From Gymnorhina tibicen (lineage: Eukaryota > Chordata > Aves > Passeriformes > Artamidae), in contig VXAZ01004545.1 of assembly GCA_013399875.1 (NCBI GenBank), positions 97,447 through 161,446 on the forward strand: a DNA stretch of 64,000 nucleotides, read 5' to 3'. Position numbers and translations under genes: made by a program. The number at the start of each line of letters is the position of its first letter. Position 1 is the first letter of the stretch. The notes beneath the pieces were generated by a model, which did not search any database, was not told the origin of the DNA, and saw nothing but the letters and a program-made list of their open reading frames with translations. Below are positions 12,771 to 26,000 of the stretch, one piece after another.

Positions 12771-15194
12771 TTCAAAGTTTTTTAATAATTGATTTAATTT
12801 AGAAGTGAGTTGAGCAATACTCCAGTATACCTTCAAGAGATTATTAAACTGATGTAAAAATTTACTATCTGAAAAGAAAATTGGACTGTTTCTTTAAAAG
12901 AAGGAAAAAAGAGTGGAGGGAGAAAGGGAAAGGGCAGAGGACCAGGTGTAAGAGGTAGTAATATGTTATTGGTGACGAATACAAGGATAAGAAGAAAAAG
13001 ATGTATAAACCCAAATCTCACAGAATAACAGGTTTCTTCGTCATGTGAAAGACAGGACTTCAAAACTTAGGGCAGCTGCCTAAACGTGGCCATAAGGCTC
13101 TCCTTAAAGTTATGACAGCACCAGCCAGGAGGTAAGATCAGGATAGTAGTGACAGAGGAAAAGGGTCTTTATGGTTTAGGAAGAGCATACCTAACAAAAT
13201 CTCTTTCAACATCCAGGCTGTTACTTTGCTCGTATGCAGATGCACATTTTTTCCTTAATGTTCTCTATGCTGTAAAGCTGTGTGGCACATTTAAGTTGCA
13301 ATTATTTATGTGAAATGAACAACTGGTTTATTGACTGATTTCTGAAACAACAGTTCTAAGAAGGGCATTTTTGCTTGTAAAACACCCTTTCCATAATGAT
13401 GTCTCTTGCTTTTGTTACATCCCAACCTGTCAGGTTATTGGATTTTTCTTCTAGAAGTTTGTAACAAAGATAAGAATGTATTAAATACAGTAAATGTGTA
13501 ATTGCCATTGAAGCAATTCCTCAGCTGATGCAACACTTTTTTGGTTTTAATCATTTGACTTGAATGTTGACATATTAATGATATGCATAGCAGGAACAGA
13601 CCTCTCTATAAAAAGTAAGAGAGGTGAAATATCAGATCATCTACTTGTAAACAACCAGAGCAAACATACAGCTATCACTTTCATATGAAATACCCACCCA
13701 AGTAGGAGTGCTGTTATGATAGCCTTAGCTGAATTACCTTGTATGAATATGTATTTTTCCTGGATGTATCCTTGCTACCGATCCTCAGAGTCTGGTCCAG
13801 GCAGTTTTGACAAATACAGCCTGTGTTCAGATTTCTGAAAAAGAAGAAAAAATATCCAGGGCTTTCTTCTTGAGAGATATCCAAGCAGGTATTGGGATCA
13901 GTTGGCTGCAATGATCCAGGAGGAGCTGGCAGGGGCGCAGAGAGGACAAGGATGGTGTTGGCAGCTGGGGCTTAGAAGGCGGAAAGGATGAGACAAGCTG
14001 CTATTTCCCCCTCTGTTCTCATTTTCTTTTTGCTATGGGAAGGACAGTGCTTTGTTTGGTGGGAGTGCACACTGTGTTTTCAGTTCTTGCTTTGACCTTT
14101 AATCAATATTGATTGATTTTGTGAGGACCTGAAGTCTCTGACCTCTGGCTGGCTTTGCTAAAGTAAAGTTAAAAGGTGCTAATACCGTTTAGTTACTGAA
14201 AATACCATAAATACATCAGGGATAAAACCAGACAGTGCTTTCAAGCCCATATGATAACTGGCATTATCTGAGGTGGGTGTCTAAAGGAAAGCTTTTTATT
14301 TTTCAAACTCAGGATATGGAAGTGGGACACTGAATGTACATTTAAGAGGCATCAGGTATAGCCTTAGAACACTATAAGCTCTTTCATAAACAAACAATTA
14401 CACAGCTCACAAGTGTCAGAGACCATCAACCTGCCTTCATAAGCTCATTTTAAATTGGTGTTGAGAAAAAAATTGAAATCAGGCTGCATGTTCTTTATTA
14501 TAGTGCAGGCCTGTGTTTAGTTCTGTCATGGTTCTCTAGAATTATGTTGACTGTCCCTTTTTCTACAGGACACAATTATTTGAGCATAGAAAAAAATTTT
14601 TCCTTATGGCCATGAAAGAAAGAGCACCACAAAAACTACTCCAATGGTTAGTCATACATTTGGCCTTTTAAGAACTGAACAAAAAGATCAATAACCTGAT
14701 TTCCTTTTCATCTGCCTGGACTGTGAAGCACAGACCTCTTGCTTTGTTTATTGTGTGATGAAGGAGGTAAGGCAGTGTTAGCAGAAAGAAAAGATTATCT
14801 CCCTCTGGTAAGTATATTGATGTTAGAGACAGAGGCACAGTATAGCACAGAGAGTAATGAGAAATTTGCTTTCTTCCTTTCCCTCCTTTCCAGCTTAGCA
14901 CTGCTGCATCCCAGTGAATTAGCTGCTACAAAGAGAAGGAACTGTTTAAAGACTGGCAACTGAGAGCATTTACAATTAGCTGAATTGATTAACCTTTACA
15001 AATGCTGTTACTCTACAAGGTGTTTTTTCTTCCACACTAGTTGAACAATATGCCTTATTGGTTAAACATACTTCTTTATGGTAGCACTGATTTGTCTATG
15101 GCTTCTCCAGTCATAAAGCTGCCTCTGTAATAGCTGCTGCATGTTCTTGTTGAGGACCTGACACCGGAGACTGATTGGCATTTGACTGGAAAAT
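12771..15194. other. unique AT-rich non-coding DNA
   Basis: No gene or clear repeat is visible. A short GC-richer patch occurs near 13910-13990. Open frames are short and present on both strands. Confidence 0.6.
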
Positions 15195-15390
15195 GGAGAC
15201 TAATGCAAACACTGGAACAGGCTGCCCAGAGACATGATTGAGTCACCGTTCCTGGGGATATTTAAAAGATGGGTTTGATGGGCTGCTAAAGGATACTGGT
15301 GGCCTTGGCAGTGCAGGCTTAACAGCGGGGCTCAGTCTTAAATGTTTCACCAACTTAACGATCTTATGATTCTGTGATTCTATGATTATG
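15195..15390 (+). mobile_element. CR1 LINE 3' fragment
   Basis: The stretch CACTGGAACAGGCTGCCCAG near 15211, followed by GGGGATATTTAAAAGATGGG, matches the plus-sense 3' part of avian CR1. The element ends in a degenerate octamer tail (GATTCTGTG, GATTCTATG, then GATTATG), the hallmark of CR1 3' ends. It is strongly 5'-truncated, as CR1 copies usually are, and diverged enough to be old and immobile. Confidence 0.85.
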
Positions 15391-17493
15391 TAAATAGCTC
15401 TCCATGTCTTTAGCATCAAGAATCACACTGCAAAAGCAGGAGAAGCAAATTTGCATTCCAGCTGCTCCTCTAAAGTCAGGGCTTGCTGAAACAAAGGGAG
15501 TTATCCTTTCTATTATATGTCACCTACCCTGCACAAAACACATTTTCTTGTCTAGCTGAGAAGACTGACAGCTAAATATAGACAAATAAGTAAGGAACAT
15601 TATTTGTAACAACATTTATGGCTTAGGTTATGGTATTTTTCTGTGTGTACATCACACGGGAATTCGACAATTGCAAGATTCTGCTTTTTGGTGACATGTT
15701 TTTAAATCTCTTTGAAAGCTGATTTTGGTGGGGGTGTGATTGGCAGTGGATTTGCCTTCCTAAAATAAAGAGCTCTGAGAGATCAAGATCTCTTGGAAGA
15801 TGTATATGATGCCAAGTGAGTTCTCTTCTAACCTTGCAACTTATGAAGTTTCAGGAGGATGAGTGCAAAATAACTCTTGATGTTTCATTCTTATTTTTGG
15901 AGAAGGGGTGTATGTGGGAGTCTCGTGATTATGAAGGCTAATGTCAGCACAGGCTGTTTCACTAGAAATTCATCACACTCTGCTCAACATTAGTGCTCAC
16001 TGTACCTGGGAAAACTCTCTGCTTTAAGAAGGGAAGACTACAAATTTAATTTCCCTGCCAGCTCAAGCTGAGGCTTCTTCTGTACAGAGCCTTTGATGTA
16101 TTATGAATCATGCTGAATTACACATGTTGTTTTACCATTTGCTTTTCAGCTCAGCAGGGACTGAACAGAGAACGCCAAACTCATTCCACTGAGGACTGTA
16201 TGTAGGTTCAATGAAATATCCTTCAATGTGTAAAAAAGCCACCAGGCTTTATTTATGCATATGAATCACCAAGACTTATGATTTCAGCAGCACTCTTCCA
16301 GAATTTCAACCAAAAAAATGGCTTGACTGTAAAAACTGAGGACACACAGAACATGAAGTGGCTTAGATTAGACATTCTTTTAAATGTAGATAAACTGATT
16401 TGAAGGGATCTATGTTCTAGTGAATGTTAACAGGGAAGATGTAAACAGTACACATATACATACAGTTTGTATATTGAGACATATGGTATCTTGTGCATGT
16501 AATATATTACACATATATCATCAAGTATTTAATGGTTAATATGAGGAAACTGATGTCATTCCACGGATCAGAGGAACAATGGTGGCACTCAGCCATTTCT
16601 TTCCTGAATAGCTGCTGTGTTTTTAAAAATAAAAAATCAGGGAGCCGCTGTAGCAAAGTCTGTAGCATTCACAGCATGACAAACAAATTAGAAAACAGCA
16701 GATGCAGCACAAATTAAGATGTATTTAGCACAGCAGCCCATCAGATGTGTGAAAGTCTTTTGTATATCAGCTTTGCAAGGTTGATGTATTGCACTTTAGA
16801 CAGCTGATAATGAACCCTTCTAGCAATTAGAGGTGGAAATACTGAGGATTTGAAATTGTGCTGTTCCCAGTGGGGGAAGGGGGGAAGGGGGAAAACCCTT
16901 AGTGAGAAATTTACTGCTTTGTGTGTGTGCACTGAGCAAAACAAAGCAAATGTTTCAGTTCATGCACATGTAGATTTTGAATTTCTCATTTATATTTTTT
17001 ACATTTAATGCTAGTGTAATAATTTTTTGTTGGTGTCATTTAAAAAATGTGTATTTCTTTGTTGAAATTATGAGAGTTTTATGGCTGGTACAATCTCTCT
17101 TGGTTTATGTAGTGTTTTATTTTGTCATCTGATGGGAGGACAGTAATCTCAGTAATATAGTCTTCAAACAGCAATAACCCTTTTAATGGTTTAAGTAATT
17201 TACATCTTCTCAATTCTATTGAATTTTGCTTTTTTTCTCCAGTGTTTCTGTTACACTTCCTCTTTCTATCTCAAAAGCTCAAAGCACAGTTTAAAAACCA
17301 GGATGGAAGCTTTGCATAAGTAAAGGTTGGGAGTTTGAAGCCCAGACTCAATTCTGTGCTTGATCCTCCTAGATGCTGAGTGCTCTCAGCTGCAAGGAGT
17401 TGCAATGGAAATGGAGAGTACTTAGCAGCTCACATGCCTGAGCCCCCTGAGGAGAACAGCATATTACAGCAGATCTATCTGCTATACAGATAA
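15391..17493. other. unique non-coding DNA with a G-rich tract
   Basis: No gene is visible. At 16872-16891 there are three G runs (5, 6 and 5 bases) separated by AA on the plus strand. That is one run short of a classic four-run quadruplex, though a two-tier or bulged structure is conceivable. The rest is AT-rich unique sequence. Confidence 0.6.
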
Positions 17494-17625
17494 TAATAGT
17501 TTCCACTTATATAGGGTCTTTCATCTGAGAATCTCAAAATGCACTACAGATTATGGATGTGCTACAGCAGTGACTTTGTTATGGCTGCACAGAGATTTGA
17601 AACTGAGTAAGGTGTTAAAGCTCTT
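17494..17625. repeat. possible ancient vertebrate interspersed repeat
   Basis: The string CACTTATATAGGGTCTTTCA followed by CTGAGAATCTCAAAATGCAC resembles a motif found in old, dispersed vertebrate repeats (roughly a cacttatatagcgcctttca / gaggatctcaaagcac pattern). Later bases (GGCTGCACAGAGATTTGAAACTGAG, near 17583) fit a similar old-repeat context only loosely. I cannot assign a family by eye, and a unique sequence with a chance resemblance is possible. Confidence 0.35.
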
Positions 17626-20600
17626 TGTTACTTGTGAACAAAAGAATGTATCTTAGTGCACCCTCACCAGGCTTATTATGACCAGGCTTTATTAAAAGTA
17701 ACAAATGCTTTTTCTGTGAACTAACATATCTACTTAACATGAATTACAGTTGCTTAAAAATGGCCTTGTGCTGGTGTGAGTGGCTATTATTTTATTGTTA
17801 TTAGACCCTGTGTTTGTACTCCCCGCTCCCAGCTGCCATGCTGCTTGAAGGTGAGTGCCTTTTGAGAAAACACACCACTGGCACCAGACTGGGCATCAGG
17901 GAAGCTCGAGCTGAAAGTACAGCCTCCTCACAACTGCTTGCGTAGCAGTGATGATGGCAATCACCATTTCCCACAGAAAGAACACCAGCTGGTCTCACCA
18001 CTGATTTGTGCAGAACAGGGGTATTGTGAAAATGTTTCAAGGGTCTCAGTCCCTATATCACTATTATGCAATCAGAAGTCTGAGCCTTAGTTACATGAAC
18101 TATCCAGACCTCTGCAGAGGGAGGGACTTCATGAAAACCGTGTTCTTGAACAATGTAGAGAATACTGCTGCCGGGATACTGCACCTGGAGGTTGCAGGGA
18201 AGATGTGAGGGATCTTGGGTAGGAATGACAGTGCCCTTTTCCTTTCACTCAGCACTGCACCTTCATTCGTAATTAAAACATGCAGCCGATGACAAAATGA
18301 ACAAAACCTGGTTTTTGACTTCTACTTATTTCTATTGATTGTAGGAGAAACTTTCCATCCTTGCTTTACGTCATGACAGACAAAATGAGAAAAAGTGCAT
18401 ATGAGTGGTGTGGAACCTGCTTCTCTAATGTGATACTAGACTGGTCCACTGCCCAAGAAAACTAGGTCTGACTGGTTAAACTAGGGGTGGTACCTGTTGT
18501 ACTTTTCTTTTACTTACTGTTCTTTTGGCTTCTGGGTGCTAATTCTTTGCATTTTCAGTGGAAATGCACTTAAGTGATACTTTTCCCTTGTGCATAAGGG
18601 AACAGCCTTGTATACGCACAATTTTGCTTTACTCTCACAAATTCTGGTATGGAATCAATAATCCTATGTAGCTACAGTAGGAAATTCTGTTAACTTCCAT
18701 AAGCAGCATAATCCAAGATTCTGCAAGTGGAAAGGCTGATAAACCATATCTCTCCATAGAATTTTTGCTTGTGTTATTTGTGTGAGGGGTGAATAAAATA
18801 TCTGCTATGCACATTTGTCATAGGGACCATTTGGATTGTATATCAGGGCTCCGAGCAGAGAGTAAAGGGTTCTTTCCACGAGCAGCAGTAGAACTATTAT
18901 CCTATCTCAGCTTTCAAACCGTAGCTTTTGACCTTCATTTCAAAGCAGTGTAATACTAGTAGTTATTAACAGTGATCACTTGGTATGATAGTTTTTAAAT
19001 TAGACCAGATTGCCAGCAAAAGCACTCTGATTGCATTTAATCAGGAAATGAAGATGATTCTCTGTGGGCAAATGAGTTACCTTTACATTACTCAGAAGAA
19101 ATAAAAAAGCAATCAGGCGACATTCTGTCATTTCCAGTTCTTGTTTATCCAGATCCAGAATAAAAGTAATGCCCAATACCTAAAACATTGCCTAAATCTT
19201 TTGATTTTATAAAGCCATGGTACAGAATTATTCCCTGATGCAGGCTGAGTATCACTGTGACAGAGACCAAAAAGGCTACTTTCTGGGTCACGTATAGTTC
19301 ATTTTTTATACTTAGTATATTTTTTCAATTTTAATGTTCAACTCAGTATATAATTTTCAGCTCTTATTGTATAGATGTAAATAAGCCATGACAGTTGATT
19401 GTATACTAGTGAATTAAATGTTAAGAGTTTTACTAATGGTGTAATTCCTAATGTAGTCATAATTATTATTGAGTTTTGACAAGTATGTACATATGTAAAA
19501 ATAGATTGGGCTTGTCATGGGTAAGTTTTCTGCATGCATGAAAGGAAAATTTATTATTTTGGGGGATTTTTTTTCCATCCTTTTGTTTCACTGTATCTTG
19601 AGATTACTTGAAAGAATGCAAGACTTATTGCTGGTAAAAAAACCCACCAGGATTTTCAATAAATAGCTGTAGAAAACATGGAGTTGGATGCATGATGGAC
19701 CAGGTTACCAGAGTAAGCAATTAGCATTTTGCTTTTGCTATTTTGTCCTTGTTCTGAGATGAGGCTGGAGAATAACTTAGGGTCATATGAAATTGCTTAG
19801 ATTCCTGAGAAAGTATCAAGTACATGTAAATTTACAAGTCAAGGTTTTTTCAGCAGTTTAACTTCCTCTCTGAACTTGAGAAACAAAATAAAAATTTTTG
19901 CAACTTTCCCTCTTTCACATCTATTCTTTCAATGTAGGAACATTTTCCTTTTTATCATTACCAGTATTAGCCATCAAAATGTGTGAATAATTTTAATTAA
20001 AATATGGGAAGTTTTAACCTGAGCAGTTTGCATATTTATATTGTGTCTGTGATAGAGGAGGTAGAGAAGGTTTATGTGTGTGCAGTGTGCTCAACAGCAT
20101 GCTTTCTGCAATAAGTTGTCAAAAAAAGGCCCACCCTGTAACATTTCTAATATCCAGCCTCTTTCCTACTTAGTCAATGACAAGCCATTGAAAGGGCCGG
20201 TGCTTCCTGTGAAGAAAACTCAACAGCCCATCCTCTCATCCTGATGAAAATGCAGACACTTAACACGCTTTATCCTCCACAATTGCAAATAGCTAATCAT
20301 AATTAGGAACCCTGCTGTTGGGAAAACTGCTCACCCTGGCACTAAAAAAAAACCCCCCTGAAGTTGTAATTTTCCTTTCTTGTATTCTCTAAGTCTTTCT
20401 AAAGCTAAGTGTCTACACAGTTTGCCTGAAAGTAACACATGGACTCCTGCAGAAACAACTTCTCCATTGACACATCAGTGCTCCCACCTCAATACATTTT
20501 TCTACTTTCCTACTGTAAATGAAGTAGTAATTGCATACGATTCATTGTCCATTCTTTCCTTCTTAAGATCTGCCTTGGCATGAGACTAGCACATGCATTT

Positions 20601-21752
20601 ATTTCACTTCCATTTTTCTGATTTCGTTATAAAATGCCCTGATTGGTTGTGCTTACTTGAAAATTATATCTCTGCAAGCAGAATCTTCTAGTTAAGAGTA
20701 TGTCAGTGTTGAAGAAATAATGATTGAGGTGTTTAGGAAGGATTCATGATCACTGGAAAGATAATAATTGTTTGAAGCACAGCCAAGGACAATTCACTCC
20801 TGCTGGGCAATAAGTCTTATGAAATTCCCTGTGCCAGTCCTAATACAGTTACAATGTAAGCAAGTATAAAATATTTCCATTCAATATTTGCCTCATTTCC
20901 CATGTTTTCAGTTACAAGTCATAGAAAACTGTTTTCGCCTCTTATGCTATGTATAGACACCTGTGCCCCACATATTGGTCTGTCAAATTATGTATCTCCA
21001 GTCAGCCTGCAAGTGTGTGAACCCTGAGGCAGGTGTGCACCCTAAGTGTTGAGGAGAGTATTGGCTTCATTTTGAACCAGTTCAGTAAGATTTATAAGAA
21101 ACCCCTCTTTTGAATTTAGACCATTTTGGGAATGTAAGCTGGATGCAAGTGCCAGCTTGAGTTGTGTTCATGTTTCTGGTAAAAATGCTTCTTCTCTGCT
21201 GGGGGAGGGGACACAATAAACTGAATGATGCAATTTTTTTTCCTGCCATCTGCATTTCTGTGACATTCTATTGAATTTGATTGGCATGCCATTAGCTTTC
21301 CATTATTTAAAAGAAATTCCTGCAGTATTTCCAGCGCAACCAAATAATTGAAAGACATGTCATGCAACGTCTTGTTTTAATGACATGCATCACCTTTCAG
21401 TACCATTGTAATGACATCTCTGCGACTGAAGATGTCTAAACCAATATCTGTGGTTTTCCAGTATCACCCTATACTTCAGTATACTGAACCAAGGGTTTTG
21501 AAATTTTGTGGGTTTTGCTTTTTTTTTTTTTTAAGGTGGGGAAATTAAATATAACCCTTCAAAACCGAGCCAGGTTATAAGAAATTTCGGTGTTTATTTA
21601 AATTGCATCATTAATATATGTTTTTTGTGTCCTCACCAAGGAGTTAAGATCAAAACAGGATATCAGTTTAGTTCTGTTAGTTTACCACATGAGATCCCAG
21701 TACCAAAATTTCATATGAGCAGGAAAGCATGGTAGTTACCTCCTCAGACTGT
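17626..21752. other. unique AT-rich non-coding DNA
   Basis: There is no gene, RNA gene or clear repeat beyond a T14 run at 21519-21532. Short open frames occur on both strands (for example 17801-18040 minus and 20380-20583 plus) without recognisable products. Confidence 0.6.
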
Positions 21753-22321
21753 ATCACAGAGTCACAGAATTAACTAGGCTGGAATAAACATTTAAGATCA
21801 CCGAGTCCAACCTATGACTTAACATCACCTTGTCAATTAGACCATGGCACTGAGTGTCATATCCACTCTTAAACATCTCCACGGAGAGTGACTCCCCCAC
21901 CTCCCTGGGAACCCCATTCCAGTGCCCAACCACTCTCCCTATATAGAAATTTTTTCTAATGTCCAGCCTAAACCTCCCCTGGCACAGCTTAAAAGACTCT
22001 GTCCTCTCATCCTGTCACTGGTTCCCTGGGAGAGGAGAACAACCCCCACTTGGCTACAGCCTCCTTTCAGGGAGTTGTAGAGAGTGATAAGGTCCCCCTG
22101 AGCCTCCTTTACTTCAGGCTAAACACTCCCAGTTCCCTCAGCTGCACCTCACAGGATTTGTGCTTCTGACCCCTCACCAGCCTTGCTGCCCTTCTCTGGA
22201 CACGCTCCAGCATCTCAACATCCTTCCAAACTGGGGGGCCCAGCACTGGACACAGAACTCAAAGTGCGGCCTCACCGGTGCTGAGTACAGGGAGAAGAAT
22301 CACTTCCCTGGTCCTGCTTCC
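21753..22321 (-). mobile_element. CR1 LINE 3' fragment, minus strand
   Basis: Reading the plus strand gives the reverse complement of a CR1 3' end. ATCACAGAGTCACAGAAT at 21753 is the octamer tail. Next come CATTCCAGTGCCCAACCAC, CTAAACCTCCCCTGGCACAG and CTTCTCTGGACACGCTCC, then a stretch ending with GAATCACTTCCCTGGTCCTG. These are the standard landmarks of the CR1 3' region. The copy is about 570 bp, 5'-truncated at about 22321 and moderately diverged. Open frames in it (for example 22160-22411 plus) are by-products. Confidence 0.95.
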
Positions 22322-22373
22322 CAAATTTTTTTCCAAGTTTTTTTCCAAATTGTTGCTTTCCAAATTTTTATTA
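22317..22373 (+). repeat. short T-rich minisatellite-like tract between two CR1 copies
   Basis: A unit of roughly 12-15 bases, TTCCAA followed by a T run, is repeated about four times with small changes. It sits exactly between the 5'-truncated end of the minus-strand CR1 and the plus-strand CR1 tail. It may have grown by slippage at an insertion junction. Confidence 0.6.
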
Positions 22374-22408
22374 CTGACTTCAAGTGCCCATTTTTGGCTC
22401 CCAATACT

Positions 22409-22472
22409 TAGATGGGAAGAATTGGTGATCTTTAAGGTCCCTTCCAACTCAAATAGTTTTTTGATTCTATGA
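22409..22472 (+). mobile_element. CR1 LINE 3' tail, plus strand
   Basis: GGTGATCTTTAAGGTCCCTT then CCAACTC and TTGATTCTATG is the plus-sense 3' terminus of CR1 with a single octamer. Only about 64 bp remain. It faces away from the preceding minus-strand CR1, so the pair has outward-pointing 3' tails. Confidence 0.85.
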
Positions 22473-22868
22473 AAAGGAAGCACTTGCCAGGGGCACATCA
22501 AACACTGTCAAATGACTACAGGAGGCCACATACTGGTGAGAATCTGCTTGGTCAGGACATGCAATAAAAGTGAGTTTGATGCCTGGAAGTATAATTTAAG
22601 AAAGGCTCATGCTCCTGGCTACTTCTGCTTTCCTGTCGTGATAGTTGGTGAAGTGACTAGAAGCCGAGGCCAAGTTAATTGTCCTTGCTCTCACCTAAGT
22701 ATGACTTCAAGTAAAATATATATTAAGAATTTACTTTTATATGTCTGAAGTTGTGAATCTGTCTGCTAGCTTTACAATCTGCTTTTTTTTAAATGGAATT
22801 TTGTATCATAATCCATACGTTAGAAGTGATATTAGAAGCGAGCTTTAGGGCTATTAGTAATTCCCATT
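22473..22868. other. unique non-coding DNA
   Basis: No feature is recognised in this interval between the CR1 pair and the pyrimidine microsatellite. Confidence 0.6.
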
Positions 22869-22919
22869 CCCCTTCCTTCCTTCCTTCCTTCCTTCCTTCC
22901 TTCCTTCCTACCTTCCTAC

Positions 22920-23010
<91 letters not shown>

Positions 23011-23088
23011 TTTCTTTCTTTTCTTTTGTTTTCTTTCTTTTTTCTTTCTTTCTCTCTCTTTCTCTCTCTCTTTTTCTCTTTCTTTCTC
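22869..23088 (+). repeat. homopyrimidine microsatellite (TTCC)n then (TTTC)n
   Basis: About 220 bases are almost pure C/T on the plus strand. (TTCC)n runs to about 22920, then (TTTC)n, grading into TTTTC and TCTC variants. I see purines only at 22910, 22918 and 23028. Long mirror-symmetric pyrimidine tracts can adopt triplex (H-DNA) structure and are unstable in length. The 106-codon open frame across it is an artefact of the repeat (runs of Leu, Ser and Phe). Confidence 0.97.
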
Positions 23089-26000
23089 AGTAAAAATTTT
23101 TCACATCATATAAAGAAAGTATTTAAAAGAAATGTTTATAAATTAGGTAACTTGTAGGCAAGCAAGCATAATGTGAAAGGACTTAGAGAATTCAAATTTG
23201 AAGAAACAGGGACAGAAAGAAAAACATTTAGCTTGGGGGAAACATGGATTAAGGAGTGTCACAAGGCTGCTTGTGAGAAAGAGGAGAGGAATTTTTAAAC
23301 ACAGTGCCAGAATGTGAAGATCTGCACTGGAAAAATGTACTATACATCAGAGAAGGAGTGACAGATCCAGCTAAAATCTCTTATAATATTCTGAGGTCAG
23401 TGTGGAAGCACCGTAGTTGCTGATACTGAGAAGAATAGGCTAGACAGAGGAAAGTATTTGAGGAAATTATGTAGGGACAACCCAAACTCAGCTAAATTAC
23501 GAGTCTGCTTTACCCCTTCTGTCTATGGTTAAATACATTTTGAACACCATAAATAGAAAGATGTGAAAAGCATGTGTGATGCTTACTTTTTAACTACCTA
23601 ACCAGTGTATTCCCAAAATGCATGATGATAATTAATACAGAATTATGGATTCACCAAAAAATTATCTTAAATGGTCCCAATCAACGTAGTGAGGATCCTG
23701 GTGTTTCATTTTAGAATTATGAAAGAAAAAGATGTCTCTAATGCAGTTGTTCTAAAATTCAGCTCCAGGAAGGCATGTTATTGCTACAGAAAATAAGCTA
23801 AGAAAAATACAGCACGTTAGTGACATTTTTGTTCAAGTGACTTTCAATTCTGAAAGAGACTTTTGCAGTTTTAAAAGTTGAAACATTAATCCATAAGCAT
23901 ATTTTTCCGCCAACAGTTTTGCAGAGTCAAAACCAAGCATTTCCATGATACTCAAATTTATTATAGTAAACGTATGTTTGTTTTTTATGTTTACTTTTAT
24001 AATGCTGATCTGTTTTAATGTTTCATTTCTATTTTTTCTTATATATCTTGGCAGCGTTAGGACAGGAAAGGCTTGATCTTGGAATGATTATCCATATTAT
24101 TATTCTGCTGAAGAAAACCAAGCGAAGGAAAGGTCACTGTAAACCTTTCCTTCCTAAGGTTACAAATATTCTGAGTAGCATACTTGTAACATCAAGTGTA
24201 AATATTTGTGTCATTTCATTTTTATTAACTATATAAACACTAAATCCTGAACACAAGTATAATCCGAATAAGAGAAATTTATGTTTGAAGTTTTTCAGAC
24301 TGTCTAGTTTTAGGACTCTTTTTCTAGTCCCTGTCAAGCAACTGTTTGGAGCAGGGACCAAGGCATCGTCATCACCCTGTCAAAGAGCTTCATTTCCACC
24401 ACTGACTGGAGCTGACACTTCTGATCTCATGCTTTCTTTGGTCAGGACCACACCGTGGGGGGATGTGAACGCCCTCTCTGTGCTATTGAGAGTTGTTGGA
24501 TGTAATGAGGAGGAAAAGAGTTTCAAAATGAAGATTTTATAGCCCAAAGATTGTGTAATGATAAAAATCAGAAGTTATAGAGGGAATAAATTTGAGAAAG
24601 TGTGGTTTGGTTGTGATAAACATTTCCGCAGGAATCAGTGTGGAATGTGGGAAGATTGTAAGAAGCGTTGTCTTGCGTCTTTGCAAGAGGAAAGAAAAAA
24701 GGCTGTTAAAGCAATAAAAATCGAATTATTCTGGTTATTGCATTCAAACATTAATTATAATTCTATCTCTGCCTCAACCAAAGCCATCTGATTGAATTAT
24801 ATTCTAATTCACAGTATGCACTTCTGAATGAGAAAGGTGATGAAATCCGAGCACTAAATTTCCTAACTGGGAGGGATGTCTCTAAAAGGTAAAGCCAGAG
24901 TTGGACATATCAGTATTTCTAAGATTGGTCCTCAGCAGATTTAGTCAGAATTTATTCTTTAAGGTGAAATGGTGAGGGGGTTTTATTGATATTAATTTCA
25001 GGTGATGGTAACAGAAGTGTGACTGTCCAGTTTGCTTGCACTCCTGATTCCCTAGAACAGTGTGGTTGATGATCTTGAACTAGGAAGTCTGAACACTTGT
25101 GGCATAACTGTTAATTGCTTTGTGGTTGTTACTGTCACTTTGTAATATTTTCATCACACTAACCTGGTGAATAGAACTGAAGATTTTTTTCGTAAATAAC
25201 TGTATTTTCTGGTTTTATATAGTTGAGGTAGAGTGTTCAAGGCAGGCCATTTAATAAACCAGTGTTAATATTTTCCACTGAATCATATTTCTTTTTGTAG
25301 CTTCTCTATTTCCTAGTAAAATGTATACATGGTTGGGAAATCTCTTCACTTGAGATACTGAATACTGATTTATCGATAAGGGTCCTTTTCTGCATCAAAA
25401 AACCTTCCATTTGTGATAAACTGCTTCAAGCCAGACAATGCAGAGTTAGTAAGAGGTATCAAAATTATGACCTTACTTTATTGTTTGCCACATTTTATTT
25501 CATTGTTCAGAAACGGGGAATTTAAAATATCTTTATTGAGTGAAACAGAGTAGTAATTAATCTTTCAACCCTCAGATATTATTCATTCATTTTTCACAGC
25601 ATTTTATCAAGGTCATTATAACTCCATATTGTAGGTGTTAATACTTGTGGGTTTTGTGAATTTTAAAGGTATGTAAAAAAATGAGTATTTTAATTGCTTG
25701 TCTCTCAGCAAAACTGCAGGTGAAATTACAAGCTAGCAGAAGATGATGGTGGTGATAAGTCCTGAGTGAATAAAAGTTATTGCAGACATGAGTCTCATAA
25801 CTTTATTTCCTTGAACCTCAGTGGAAAAAAAGAGCATGAAAAAGCAAATCTTCTGTAATTAAATCTTTTTCTTTAGCCCATTCCAAAAATATGACAAGCA
25901 GTCTTGAGTTCAGTGATCTATAGAATCAGGAAGAGCTGAATTTTGTAGATTATCACAGGTATCATGAATCTCATACTACTAAGAATAAGTCCTGTGTTTA

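Noticed and set aside
21753..22472. Inverted ends considered as a MITE or other DNA transposon
   Set aside because: Both ends are clearly CR1 3' termini.
22793..23113. 106-codon plus-strand frame rich in Leu, Ser, Pro and Phe
   Set aside because: Produced by the (TTCC)n/(TTTC)n microsatellite.
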